Below are positions 1-7,406 of a DNA stretch of 26,826 bases, piece by piece. The translations under genes were made by a program, and so were the position numbers. How positions within the stretch are numbered: position 1 is the first letter of the stretch; the number at the start of each line of letters is the position of its first letter. The DNA is taken from NCBI GenBank assembly GCA_044375955.1, contig JBILLS010000028.1:1-26826 (forward strand). The letters are read 5' to 3'. Below the pieces are notes generated by a model. It was not told where the DNA came from. It was given only the letters and a program-made list of their open reading frames with translations, and searched no databases. The DNA is from VGCC01 sp044375955. Its GTDB lineage: Bacteria; Actinomycetota; Actinomycetes; S36-B12.

Positions 1-362
1 GTCTCACTGACCACGCGACGGCGGAACTCCTGTCCCGACTTCACGATCTCGACCATGCGCTTCTCGATCGCGGCGAGGTCTTCAGGAGTGAAGGCCGTTG
101 GTACATCGAATTCGTAGTAGTAGCCATCGGTGATCGGGGGACCGATGCCCAACTTCGCCTCGGGGAACAAGTCCTGGACGGCCTGAGCAGTGATGTGTGC
201 GACCGAGTGCCGAAGAACCGCCAACCCCTCGGGTGAGTCGACCGTGACACCTTCGACGACGTCACCCTCGGCGACAGTTGTGGACAGATCGACCAGTGCG
301 CCGTTGACGCGGGCGACGATGACTCCGGGGTTGGAGCCCACAAGGTCCATCGCGGTGGACAT
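1..362 (-). CDS. thrS: Threonyl-tRNA synthetase, N-terminal part (runs off the window)
   Basis: Charges tRNA-Thr with threonine in the cytoplasm. Only the first 120 residues are in the window. They hold a TGS-like N-terminal domain (about 1-45) and the start of the editing domain. The editing domain shows the HSVAH (HxxxH) motif at residues 52-56, followed by the family pattern LFPEAKLGIGP and GYYYEF. The start is ATG at 362, behind a strong ribosome site GGAGGTGTC. A second in-frame ATG at 350 has no such site. The gene begins only 27 bases after the 3' end of tRNA-Val(CAC) on the same strand, so it has little room for its own promoter and is probably read from a shared transcript or from a promoter overlapping the tRNA. 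Identity is secure; the C-terminal catalytic core is not visible. Confidence 0.95.
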   Translation of the reverse strand, partial: MSTAMDLVGSNPGVIVARVNGALVDLSTTVAEGDVVEGVTVDSPEGLAVLRHSVAHITAQAVQDLFPEAKLGIGPPITDGYYYEFDVPTAFTPEDLAAIEKRMVEIVKSGQEFRRRVVSE

Positions 363-371
363 GACACCTCC
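363..371 (-). promoter_or_regulatory. Ribosome binding site of thrS
   Basis: On the minus strand GGAGGTGTC lies directly before ATG at 362, a near-consensus Shine-Dalgarno sequence. It decides the start over the in-frame ATG four codons downstream. Confidence 0.8.
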
Positions 372-389
372 GGACGTGGGGACTCTCGG

Positions 390-461
390 TGGGCGATACT
401 GGGTTCGAACCAGTGACCTCTCGCGTGTGAAGCGAGCGCTCTACCACTGAGCCAATCGCCC
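390..461 (-). tRNA. tRNA-Val(CAC)
   Basis: A 72-base cloverleaf on the minus strand. The acceptor arm is GGGCGAT/ATCGCCC, the anticodon stem CTCGC/GCGAG has the loop TTCACAC (anticodon CAC), and the T-arm ACTGG-TTCGAAC-CCAGT is canonical. The discriminator is A and a full CCA is not encoded. It lies immediately upstream of thrS. Confidence 0.95.
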
Positions 462-630
462 TTGGGGGCGGCACGATACCGCAGCGTGCCGGGAGCCTCG
501 TGCTCCGGGAACCTCGTCCAAATGTGACGAATCGAACGCGTGATCACTTCTTTCCGTCATGCGTGTGGTCCGACCCTGTCTGCGTCTCGCGGTGTACCGT
601 CGTGAAACATTCCTCGACCAAGGAGTTCAG

Positions 631-2169
631 ATGTCAGTTGCATCACGATGGAGCCGCCTCACCAGCACGGTTGGTGTGGTCGCCCTCACCGCAGGTGGGC
701 TCACTCTGGCCGTAGCCCCGGCGGCTTCCGCCGACTCCGCGGGCTTCACCAACTATGGAAATGGAACCGTCGGTGTGACGCAGAACATCGCCTTCGCACC
801 CGGTGGCGACCCCAGTTCCTGCGGCGCGTACACCCTGACGGTGTCGTACAGCTCACCCACCAATCAGACTTTCACGGTTCCCGGCGTCGTATCGGGAAAT
901 AACGTGCTTGCGGCCTGGACACCGGCCATCGCCGGCACGGTCAGCGGTCTCACCATGAACTCCTCGGGCGGATGTTCGCCCGCGAGCGCGACGAACGTCC
1001 CGTTCACGATCTCCAAGGTGAACACGACGACGGTCGTGAGCTCCCCGAACACAACCACCGTCGGCCAACCCATGAAGGTCGAAGTCACGATTCAATCGAC
1101 GAGCCCCAGCGCGTACCAGCCCACCGGGCAGATCACGGTCGTGAACGCCAATGGCGCTCCGGTGAGCAGCGCCATGGGGCTGGCACCCGGGCCCGGCAAC
1201 GGCCAGTCCTACGCCTACTTCTGGTGGACACCGCCCTCTGCCGGCACCTATTTCTTCCGCGCGCAGTACTCGGGTGACGCCAATGCGAACGGATCAGCGA
1301 TGTCCCCGACGGACACCACGATCGCTACACCCAGTGGAAACACGATCTCCCTGAACGCTCCCCCGACCATGACCCAGGGCCAGTCAGTCACGCTGACGGC
1401 GACGGTCTTCCCCGCGGGTACCCAGGGTTCGGTGGGATTCACTCTCAACGGGAACCCCATCAGCGCATCCATTCCGCTGAACTCACAGGGGCAGGCGCAA
1501 TTCACCTGGACACCCAATGTGGCCGGTCAAGTGACACTCGGCGCCAACTACACGACGAATGGCGGCGGCTCGGGTTCCACATCCGAGGTCGTGACCATCA
1601 ACGCGGGACCCGCCCAGTTCGACAACATCACCCTGGTCCAGCCCGGTTGGGGTCCGTGGTCTCCTAACGGCACCTACACGCTGGGCAATGGATCGAACTT
1701 CACGTTCCAGGCCAGCAGCCTCTCCGGTGCACCCGTGACACTCTCGGAGACAGGGCCATGCACGGTGTCGGGTCTGACGATCAATGTCCCGACGGGGAGT
1801 GGTGTCTGCAACCTGAAGGCCAGCACGAACGGTGGCAACGGATACGGCCCGATCACCTTCGGGTACACGATCAATCTGATTCCGGGCACGCAGACGGCGT
1901 CGGTTTCGGCACCTGCTTCCGGGGCGTACCCCGCCGGGCGGGTGCTGGTGCTGGAGAGTCCGACGCAGCAGGACACCAACGCCGGTCAGAACATCCAGTG
2001 GAAGGTGAAGAAGGGCGGTAAGGGGGTCTGCAAGGTCCTCTACCCGAGCAGTGGTGCCGTGAATCTGCGGATCGTCAAGCGCGGTTCCTGCACGGTCATC
2101 GGGAGCGCTCCGGGCGTCCCCGGGCAGTGGAACCCGTTCCAGACCGCACGCACCTACACCGGTCGCTAG
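631..2169 (+). CDS. Secreted protein with bacterial Ig-like domains
   Basis: A 512-residue exported protein of unknown exact function. The N-terminus is a signal peptide (about 1-34, basic SRWSRL, hydrophobic core, ASA-DS cleavage). The mature part is rich in Thr, Ser, Asn and Gly. It reads as a series of beta-sandwich Ig-like units with phrases such as TVGQPMKVEVT, AGTYFFRAQYSGD and TQGQSVTLTATV, seen in bacterial Ig-like repeat surface proteins. The last about 90 residues (VKKGGKGVCKVL...KRGSCTVIG) form a Cys-containing cap. No LPXTG anchor or C-terminal membrane segment is visible, so it is probably released or held non-covalently. I chose ATG 631 because AAGGAG lies just upstream; an in-frame start at 559 has no ribosome site and would bury the signal peptide. 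It ends before a hairpin terminator. Confidence 0.8.
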   Translation: MSVASRWSRLTSTVGVVALTAGGLTLAVAPAASADSAGFTNYGNGTVGVTQNIAFAPGGDPSSCGAYTLTVSYSSPTNQTFTVPGVVSGNNVLAAWTPAIAGTVSGLTMNSSGGCSPASATNVPFTISKVNTTTVVSSPNTTTVGQPMKVEVTIQSTSPSAYQPTGQITVVNANGAPVSSAMGLAPGPGNGQSYAYFWWTPPSAGTYFFRAQYSGDANANGSAMSPTDTTIATPSGNTISLNAPPTMTQGQSVTLTATVFPAGTQGSVGFTLNGNPISASIPLNSQGQAQFTWTPNVAGQVTLGANYTTNGGGSGSTSEVVTINAGPAQFDNITLVQPGWGPWSPNGTYTLGNGSNFTFQASSLSGAPVTLSETGPCTVSGLTINVPTGSGVCNLKASTNGGNGYGPITFGYTINLIPGTQTASVSAPASGAYPAGRVLVLESPTQQDTNAGQNIQWKVKKGGKGVCKVLYPSSGAVNLRIVKRGSCTVIGSAPGVPGQWNPFQTARTYTGR

Positions 2170-2177
2170 TCGAACGC

Positions 2178-2217
2178 ATGATCGTGGGCTCCCGGAAACC
2201 CGGGAGCCCACGATCAT
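2178..2217. terminator. Bidirectional hairpin terminator
   Basis: A perfect 18-bp stem (2178-2195 with 2200-2217) closed by the 4-base loop AAAC. It lies between convergent genes, the Ig-like protein gene (+) and pabC (-). The pabC stop codon (2214-2216) sits inside the right arm, so termination and the end of the reading frame overlap. There is only a short T/A tract on either side. Confidence 0.85.
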
Positions 2218-3050
2218 TTCGGGTCGGGGTTGGCCTGAATATGTGCGAGGAAGGTCTCCTGCGTAGCCGCCGTCACCGGTCCCACACCCTCGCGCGCCCA
2301 GGTTGATCCCAGTCGAACAACGGGATGTACGTCACGCGTACTGGATGTCAGGAAGACCTCGTCCGCGTTCAGGAGATCGACTTCGGTGAGGTCCCGCTCC
2401 TGGGCATCCGTCCATTCGAGGACGAGCTCCCGGGTGATTCCCGCGAGGCAACCGCTCGTGAGCGGTGGGGTGAACAGGCCCTCTCCGATCACCACGAAGA
2501 CATTGGTGCTCGTCCCCTCGCATACTGCACCGCCCGTGTTCAGGAATATCCCCTCCGAGTAGCCCTGATTCCGCGCCCACTGCATCGCGACGACGTTCTC
2601 GACATACGACGTGGTCTTGGCGCCGGTCACCGGTGAGAACTCATTACGTCGCCACGGCACCACGATCGCGCTCGTGGTGCCGGGCCAGGGCTCTGTCTCC
2701 GCGAGGGCGACGATCCAGGTGGGTGGCTGCCCCCCACGGTCACTGGCCAGGGGTCCACGGCCACCGGTGACCGTGATGCGGAGCCGACCTAGCACCTTCG
2801 CCTGCTCTTCACTTGCGATGACAGCATCGACTGCCGTCAGGACCGCCTCGCGGCCCGGGAAGGCCAAGCCGAGGATCGAACAGGAGCGCTCCAAGCGGCG
2901 CAGGTGGCGAGTGAGCGCGATCGGCTGCCCCTCGCGAACGATGACGGTCTCGAACACCCCGTCGCCCACGGTGACGCCATGGTCGAAGATCGATACCGAC
3001 GCAGCCTCGGATTCGACGAGGCCACGGGCGGTGGATACCCAGACACTCAC
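2214..3050 (-). CDS. pabC: Aminodeoxychorismate lyase (PLP class IV aminotransferase fold)
   Basis: Expected to convert 4-amino-4-deoxychorismate to p-aminobenzoate and pyruvate for folate synthesis. The 278-residue protein is a fold-type IV PLP enzyme. It has the N-terminal IFDHGVTVGDGVFET block (21-35), the PLP lysine K145 in GAKTTSYVENV, and the EGTSTNVF cofactor loop. D-amino-acid and branched-chain aminotransferases share this fold. The partner pabB just upstream is what favours PabC. The chosen start is GTG at 3050, which overlaps the pabB stop as GTGA and implies translational coupling. A longer reading frame to 3134 would only run into pabB. The stop codon is inside the terminator hairpin. 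Confidence 0.85.
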   Translation of the reverse strand: MSVWVSTARGLVESEAASVSIFDHGVTVGDGVFETVIVREGQPIALTRHLRRLERSCSILGLAFPGREAVLTAVDAVIASEEQAKVLGRLRITVTGGRGPLASDRGGQPPTWIVALAETEPWPGTTSAIVVPWRRNEFSPVTGAKTTSYVENVVAMQWARNQGYSEGIFLNTGGAVCEGTSTNVFVVIGEGLFTPPLTSGCLAGITRELVLEWTDAQERDLTEVDLLNADEVFLTSSTRDVHPVVRLGSTWAREGVGPVTAATQETFLAHIQANPDPK

Positions 3051-4069
3051 GACGTGGCTGCCAATGTCCGCCGAGTACGGGATTCCGACGCCACGGTGCA
3101 GAGTCGGCGCGCTTTCAACTCGGTCTCGTGCCACTCACCGTGGGGGTCGGATCCCCAGGTGATGCCCGCCCCGGTCCCGAATCGCAGCACACCGTCCCGG
3201 ATCCAGAAAGTGCGGATCGCCACGGCGAGCTCCGCCTCCCGACGATCGGTGTCGATCCACCCGATCGCCCCGCAATAGACCTCACGCGACACCGGTTCGC
3301 ATTCGTCGATGATGCGAAGGGCCGAGGACTTGGGGGCCCCGGTCACCGATCCCGGCGGGAAGGTTGCGGAGAGAATCTGCTCCCAGGTGACCTCGTCGCC
3401 GACTTCACACGTGACATCCGAGACGAGATGCACGAGACCGGGGTGCTGCTCCACCCGGAGAAGTTCGGGGACTCGGACGCTGCCGGTCACCGCGACCCGC
3501 GCCAGGTCGTTACGCATCAAGTCGACGATCATGATGTTCTCGGGAACGTCCTTGTCTTGGAGGAGTTCTCGGCTCGATGCCGTTCCCTTGATGGGGCTGG
3601 TGGAAAGGTTCGCTCCACGTCGACGGAGGAAGAGTTCCGGGCTGGCCGTCACAACATCGAGGCCCAATTCCGGTATCGAGACGAGTCCCTGGTGGGGTGC
3701 CGGATTCTCGCCCATCAATCCCTCGTGCAGGGCCCGGATATCCCCATGCGCCTCGGTGGCAAGCACCCGACAGAGGTTCACCTGATAAACATCGCCCGCG
3801 GCGATGTGATCCTGGATGCGACGCACCCCGCTGGTGTACGCGTGCTCATCCAGCGACGTGGACCAACGATCACCGCAGGACCAACCTCCGGGTGAGCGAC
3901 GCGGTGCCTCGGATACCCACCGGGCGAAGCGGGCGAAGATGGGCGGCCCCGCATACGGGATCACAACGGCCCAGCGGCCACCGGATTCCACGGCCGACGG
4001 ATCCCGTGCCACCTCCTGGAGGTCGTGCGCCCAGAGTCCGCCCAGGTGCGCCAGTGCCTCGGATCGCAT
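3047..4069 (-). CDS. pabB: Aminodeoxychorismate synthase component I
   Basis: Chorismate-utilising enzyme that, with a glutaminase partner, makes 4-amino-4-deoxychorismate for p-aminobenzoate and folate. The 340-residue protein covers the chorismate-binding domain. It shows the PIKGT motif with lysine K161, which is diagnostic for PabB; anthranilate synthase normally has PIAGT there. It also shows DLMRNDLARV (183-192), the FPPGSVTGAPK loop (237-247) and the C-terminal GAGITWGSDP block. It is shorter than full-length component I because most of the N-terminal domain is missing; such short forms are common in actinobacteria. No pabA glutaminase is adjacent. The start is ATG at 4069, and the stop overlaps the start of pabC. 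Confidence 0.88.
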   Translation of the reverse strand: MRSEALAHLGGLWAHDLQEVARDPSAVESGGRWAVVIPYAGPPIFARFARWVSEAPRRSPGGWSCGDRWSTSLDEHAYTSGVRRIQDHIAAGDVYQVNLCRVLATEAHGDIRALHEGLMGENPAPHQGLVSIPELGLDVVTASPELFLRRRGANLSTSPIKGTASSRELLQDKDVPENIMIVDLMRNDLARVAVTGSVRVPELLRVEQHPGLVHLVSDVTCEVGDEVTWEQILSATFPPGSVTGAPKSSALRIIDECEPVSREVYCGAIGWIDTDRREAELAVAIRTFWIRDGVLRFGTGAGITWGSDPHGEWHETELKARRLCTVASESRTRRTLAATS

Positions 4070-4161
4070 GGCGCAATCCTGCCCCCGAGTGGGGCTCAGG
4101 GCTGCTCCAGGGGAAATGTCCCTCGTCGGCTATCGTTAGGGACCCCCGCAATGGGGGCATT

Positions 4162-4234
4162 GCGGACGTAGCGCAGTTGGTAGCGCATCACCTTGCCAAG
4201 GTGAGGGTCGCGGGTTCGAGTCCCGTCGTCCGCT
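4162..4234 (+). tRNA. tRNA-Gly(GCC)
   Basis: A 73-base cloverleaf with acceptor GCGGACG/CGTCCGC, anticodon stem TCACC/GGTGA, loop TTGCCAA (anticodon GCC), T-arm loop TTCGAGT and discriminator T. First of three tRNA genes in tandem. A TATCGT hexamer about 25 bases upstream may be the -10 box. Confidence 0.95.
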
Positions 4235-4255
4235 CGGAGGGGCAACGAACCTCAT

Positions 4256-4326
4256 GGTGGAGTGGCCGAGAGGCGAGGCAACGGCCTGCAAAGCCGTGTA
4301 CACGGGTTCAAATCCCGTCTCCACCT
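4256..4326 (+). tRNA. tRNA-Cys(GCA)
   Basis: A 71-base cloverleaf with acceptor GGTGGAG/CTCCACC, anticodon stem ACGGC/GCCGT, loop CTGCAAA (anticodon GCA), T-loop TTCAAAT and discriminator T. It lies 21 bases after tRNA-Gly and 4 bases before tRNA-Val, so the cluster is probably one processed transcript. Confidence 0.95.
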
Positions 4327-4330
4327 CGAT

Positions 4331-4403
4331 GGGCGATTGGCGCAGGGGCTAGCGCGCTTCCTTGACACGGAAGAGGTCACAGGTTCGATTCCTGTATCGC
4401 CCA
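4331..4403 (+). tRNA. tRNA-Val(GAC)
   Basis: A 73-base cloverleaf with acceptor GGGCGAT/ATCGCCC, anticodon stem CTTCC/GGAAG, loop TTGACAC (anticodon GAC) and discriminator A. The acceptor arm is identical to that of tRNA-Val(CAC) at 390-461. Last gene of the Gly-Cys-Val cluster; a hairpin terminator follows within 5 bases. Confidence 0.95.
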
Positions 4404-4407
4404 CGAC

Positions 4408-4436
4408 GAAGGGCACCGGCTCAGCCGGTGCCCTTC
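4408..4436. terminator. Hairpin terminator of the tRNA cluster (bidirectional)
   Basis: A perfect 13-bp stem (4408-4420 with 4424-4436) with a 3-base loop. It sits between the end of the tRNA cluster on the plus strand and the stop of the beta-propeller gene on the minus strand, so it can serve both. Confidence 0.85.
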
Positions 4437-4446
4437 TCGCGTGCCC

Positions 4447-6090
4447 TTAGTTGCGGATCAGAACGGTGTCGGTGACTTGGGCCGCGGTGTACTTCGATCC
4501 TGAGGCCGGCACGAAGGTCGCCACCACGGACGTGTTGCCCACCGGCCACCGCCTCGTCACCTTCCACTGGAACTCGACGAGCCCATCCCTGATCGGGAGA
4601 CCCGTGAAGGTCCTCCGCTTACTCCCCGACCGGAATTGCAGGGTCACTGTGCCCTGGGCATCGGTGGCAGAGAAGATGACGTCGTACATCTTGCGCGTGG
4701 CTCGCTTCTGCCTGGCAGGTGTATCGAGCTCGATGGTGGCCCCGCTCCCGATCGACGCGGTCGGGCCGGCCGCTGGGCGCGGATTGGGATTCGGTGCGGG
4801 TGTCGGCGTCGCTGCGGGACCAGCGATGGGGGCCGAGTAGGCCGGGGAGGACGCCCCGCTCGCATTCACCGCGACTACTCCGGAACGCAGGAACTGACCC
4901 GCATCTGCCGCAACGGTCGTGTATGTGATCGCGGTGGCCCCGGCGATGTTCGCGCACGTCGACGTGACCGTGCTCGAGCAGCGCTGCCATTGGTAGGTGT
5001 ACGAACTCGGGGTCGCACTCCAGGTTCCGTTCGTGGTGGTGAGCACCGAGCCCACGGCGATCCCTGTCGTGGGCGACACGGTCGGTGCCGCGCTGTTGGT
5101 GAGCACAGCCGCGGTCGCAACGCGCGCGATCGCGTTGGCGCCGGGCAATGCCACCCACATGTTGGAGTCCGGGCCGAGGGCCAGACCCGCAGGCTGTGCA
5201 TTCGCGACGGGCAGTGCATAGTTCCCGAGCACGGCCCCGCGATCGGACAGTTGCATGATCGAGTTTGACGCAGTCGTGATCCACATCGTGTTATTCGGCC
5301 CAACCGCCATGTAGGTGGCCTGCTGACCGATCGGAATCGACGCGACGGTGGCGTCGTTCACCAGGTTGCCGATCTGGCTCAATCCGAACATGGTGAACCA
5401 GACGTTGCCCTGGTTCGTCACGATTCCACGGGGGGATGAACCCGTGCTGGACGTCGCGGTGCCACCGAACTGACCCGATGCGGTCAGGAAGCCCACGAAT
5501 CCATTGCCCGACGACGTGTAGTAGACGCGGGAACTACCTGTCGGGCCATTGACGATTCCCCACGGTGCGGTGTTCCCCGCCGGAAGCGCGTACTCGTTCG
5601 TGATAGCCCCCGCTGTGGTGATGCGTCCGATCTTGTTCCCCGCGAACTCGGTGAACCAGAGCGCTCCGTCGGACCCGGTCGTGATGTCGTAGGGCTGGGA
5701 ATTGGCTGTCGGGATGTTGAAAGTCGTGATCACTCCGGCGGTCGTGATGCGCCCGATCTGGTTGGCGGTGGTCATCGTGAACCACAGGTTGTTGTCCGGG
5801 CCGACGGTGATGTCCCGCACCCCGGCATTAGCCGTGGGCAGGGAGTAGTTCTGCAGGACGACACCCGCCGTGGAGACCCGCGCGATCGTGTTCGATCCGG
5901 GGTTGGTCACCCAGAGGTTCCCGTCGGGGCCGGCGACAACGTCCTGCGGGGCCGCATTCGTCCCCATGGGGAAGAGGGCGGAGTCCCCGACGGCGGCCTG
6001 GCTGGGCGGCGCGAAGGTCAGGGTGCCGACGACGAGGGCGCCTGCGATCAGGGGTGAAACGGACATCCGGGACACGGTGCGCAAAGTCAT
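4447..6090 (-). CDS. Secreted beta-propeller protein resembling streptogramin lyase (Vgb), with Ig-like C-terminus
   Basis: A 547-residue exported protein. A signal peptide (about 1-32, ending PSQA) is followed by six to seven beta-propeller blades (about 36-328). The blades repeat the motif G-P-D-x-N-L-W-x-T (54-62, 97-105, and weaker copies at 138, 264 and 307), as in the Vgb/NHL families. An Ig-like segment (NGTWSATPSSYTYQWQRC, about 354-371), a Pro/Ala linker (about 424-442) and a basic beta-rich tail follow. The protein contains no histidine. Characterised virginiamycin B lyases need catalytic histidines, so lyase activity is unlikely. It is more probably a binding or surface-scaffold propeller. 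The start is ATG at 6090 with GGTGA upstream. It lies 60 bases downstream of a small membrane-protein gene on the same strand. Confidence 0.8.
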   Translation of the reverse strand: MTLRTVSRMSVSPLIAGALVVGTLTFAPPSQAAVGDSALFPMGTNAAPQDVVAGPDGNLWVTNPGSNTIARVSTAGVVLQNYSLPTANAGVRDITVGPDNNLWFTMTTANQIGRITTAGVITTFNIPTANSQPYDITTGSDGALWFTEFAGNKIGRITTAGAITNEYALPAGNTAPWGIVNGPTGSSRVYYTSSGNGFVGFLTASGQFGGTATSSTGSSPRGIVTNQGNVWFTMFGLSQIGNLVNDATVASIPIGQQATYMAVGPNNTMWITTASNSIMQLSDRGAVLGNYALPVANAQPAGLALGPDSNMWVALPGANAIARVATAAVLTNSAAPTVSPTTGIAVGSVLTTTNGTWSATPSSYTYQWQRCSSTVTSTCANIAGATAITYTTVAADAGQFLRSGVVAVNASGASSPAYSAPIAGPAATPTPAPNPNPRPAAGPTASIGSGATIELDTPARQKRATRKMYDVIFSATDAQGTVTLQFRSGSKRRTFTGLPIRDGLVEFQWKVTRRWPVGNTSVVATFVPASGSKYTAAQVTDTVLIRN

Positions 6091-6150
6091 GCTTTCACCA
6101 TGCCACGCGAGTCCATGGACTCCGTGATCCCACGCCCAGAGGGGCGGAAT

Positions 6151-6423
6151 TCAGCCCCCCGGGCCGCCTCGGGCGCCACGGAAGAGGGCCGCCGTGATGG
6201 CGACGAGGATCGTGGCGATGAAGATCTGGGTGATCAGCACCAGCCAGAAGTTGTCCCCGTACCCGAAGGCCTCCCCGGCTCCTAGGCCGAGGAAGGCCCC
6301 GATGATGCCGATGATGACCGTGACGATGCAGCCGATGGGCTGCATCGTGGGGACCAGGATGCGGGCGATGAGGCCGATCACGATGCCGGCCAGGAGAGCA
6401 CTGATGACGCCTTGAGGATCCAT
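6151..6423 (-). CDS. GlsB/YeaQ/YmgE-family (transglycosylase-associated) membrane protein
   Basis: A 90-residue protein made almost only of three hydrophobic segments (about 5-25, 30-50, 58-82) with short glycine-rich turns, e.g. GIVIGLIARILVPTMQPIG and GIIGAFLGLGAGEAFGYG. This pattern matches the small inner-membrane stress proteins annotated as transglycosylase-associated or GlsB/YeaQ/YmgE. Their biochemical function is not known, and the 'transglycosylase' label is historical. The start is ATG at 6423 with GGTGAGG just upstream; the reading frame is open further 5' but has no ribosome site there. It is divergent from the small membrane-protein gene at 6497 across 73 bases that must hold both promoters. 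Confidence 0.8.
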   Translation of the reverse strand: MDPQGVISALLAGIVIGLIARILVPTMQPIGCIVTVIIGIIGAFLGLGAGEAFGYGDNFWLVLITQIFIATILVAITAALFRGARGGPGG

Positions 6424-6496
6424 GGCCTCACCCAAGCACGCGGGGACCGGCCGGACAAGGGACACGAGCAAAGTGACCGCCGCTAAGGTTCGCCAC

Positions 6497-6781
6497 GTGA
6501 ATATCCCGGCAGAGACCCTCTGGGTTTTCGCGATCGTCCTCGCCCTCTTCGGGGTGGCCTTCGCCGCCCTGGGGATGAGCAATGAGCGCGCTTACTGGTC
6601 CCAGCGCGATCCCTCAGGTGATCCACGCACGGAGGCGACTCCGTTTCGCACGGTGTTCGCGCGGGCGGGCCACTTCGCCACGGGCGAGTACCGCGCTCCC
6701 TTGCGCGTCGCAGCCATCGGCGTCTTGATGCTCTACGGAGCGGTCATCGCGGCGGTCATCGCCATACTGCTCAGTCTCTAG
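6497..6781 (+). CDS. Small two-pass membrane protein of unknown function
   Basis: A 94-residue protein that I do not recognise. It has a hydrophobic segment near the N-terminus (about 7-25), a polar middle (SNERAYWSQRDPSGDPRTEATPFRTVFARAG), and a second membrane segment at the C-terminus (about 71-93). GTG at 6497 is the likely start because AAGG lies upstream and the first membrane segment then begins normally; the reading frame stays open to 6422. Its TAG stop shares the palindrome CTAG with the stop of the convergent hydrolase gene, so the two genes overlap by four bases. Confidence 0.6.
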   Translation: MNIPAETLWVFAIVLALFGVAFAALGMSNERAYWSQRDPSGDPRTEATPFRTVFARAGHFATGEYRAPLRVAAIGVLMLYGAVIAAVIAILLSL

Positions 6782-7377
6782 GCCAGCGCCCATTCCACCT
6801 GTCGCATGACCTCGTCCCGGAAATCGCGGGATATGGCCGGTGTGGATCGATCACCACACACTCGGGAGTAGATCGGCACCGCGTGACCCTCGAAGTCACC
6901 ATGTCCGGCGCCCGGGACGTGGACACAATGGACCCACGGGAAGGCAACGATCTCCCGTTCGAGTTTCCCATGGCGATTGCACGGTGATGGGTCCGCGAAT
7001 ACTGCGGACACGCGCAGTGGCTCGAGGCTCGGCAGGTAGCGACGGATGAGCCCATTCGGGCTGTCCACACCATCGACCATCACCAGTCCCCGCACATCAC
7101 TGGCCCCGCGAAGGGTTGAAGCCAGGAAGCATCCGGCAGCGGAACCCGCCGAGTGCCCGACAACCGCCACCGGGCTTCCTGCACTCCTTCGGGCGACCTC
7201 GCGTGCGATCCCCCGTAGGTGGATGGTGCTCATATAGAGCGGAGCCACTGCACGTGGAGCCGTCGTGATCGGGATGGGCCTCAGGCCACGCTCCCGACAG
7301 AGGTCCGCGATCGCTGCCGAGTGTCGAGCTGATCGGGAGAAACCCGGGAGCAGGACCACGCAGGGCGAGTTCGTCAC
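6778..7377 (-). CDS. Alpha/beta hydrolase
   Basis: A 199-residue cytoplasmic hydrolase; the substrate is unknown. It opens with the family strand and oxyanion region VVLLPGFSRSARH and has the nucleophile elbow GHSAG (Ser in VAVVGHSAGSAAG). The late motif GAGHGDF would supply the catalytic histidine. An acid is expected near VFADPS. The length is short for the family, with a reduced lid. The start is GTG at 7377. It follows a secreted-protein gene on the same strand by 29 bases, which suggests a two-gene operon. Its stop overlaps the convergent gene at CTAG. Confidence 0.75.
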   Translation of the reverse strand: MTNSPCVVLLPGFSRSARHSAAIADLCRERGLRPIPITTAPRAVAPLYMSTIHLRGIAREVARRSAGSPVAVVGHSAGSAAGCFLASTLRGASDVRGLVMVDGVDSPNGLIRRYLPSLEPLRVSAVFADPSPCNRHGKLEREIVAFPWVHCVHVPGAGHGDFEGHAVPIYSRVCGDRSTPAISRDFRDEVMRQVEWALA

Positions 7378-7406
7378 GTCACAACGCCAGCACTCGCTGC
7401 ACCGCG

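Noticed and set aside
262..474. Small open frames over tRNA genes (also 4136-4324, 4262-4450 and 12959-13378)
   Set aside because: Their translations (e.g. HTREVTGSNPVSPT, GWRDLNPRPLDPQSS) are the well-known artefacts of reading tRNA sequence as protein.
4447..6090. Antibiotic-resistance streptogramin lyase gene (vgb)
   Set aside because: Blade repeats match but all histidines are absent and the protein is exported and carries extra domains, so the resistance label is not supported.
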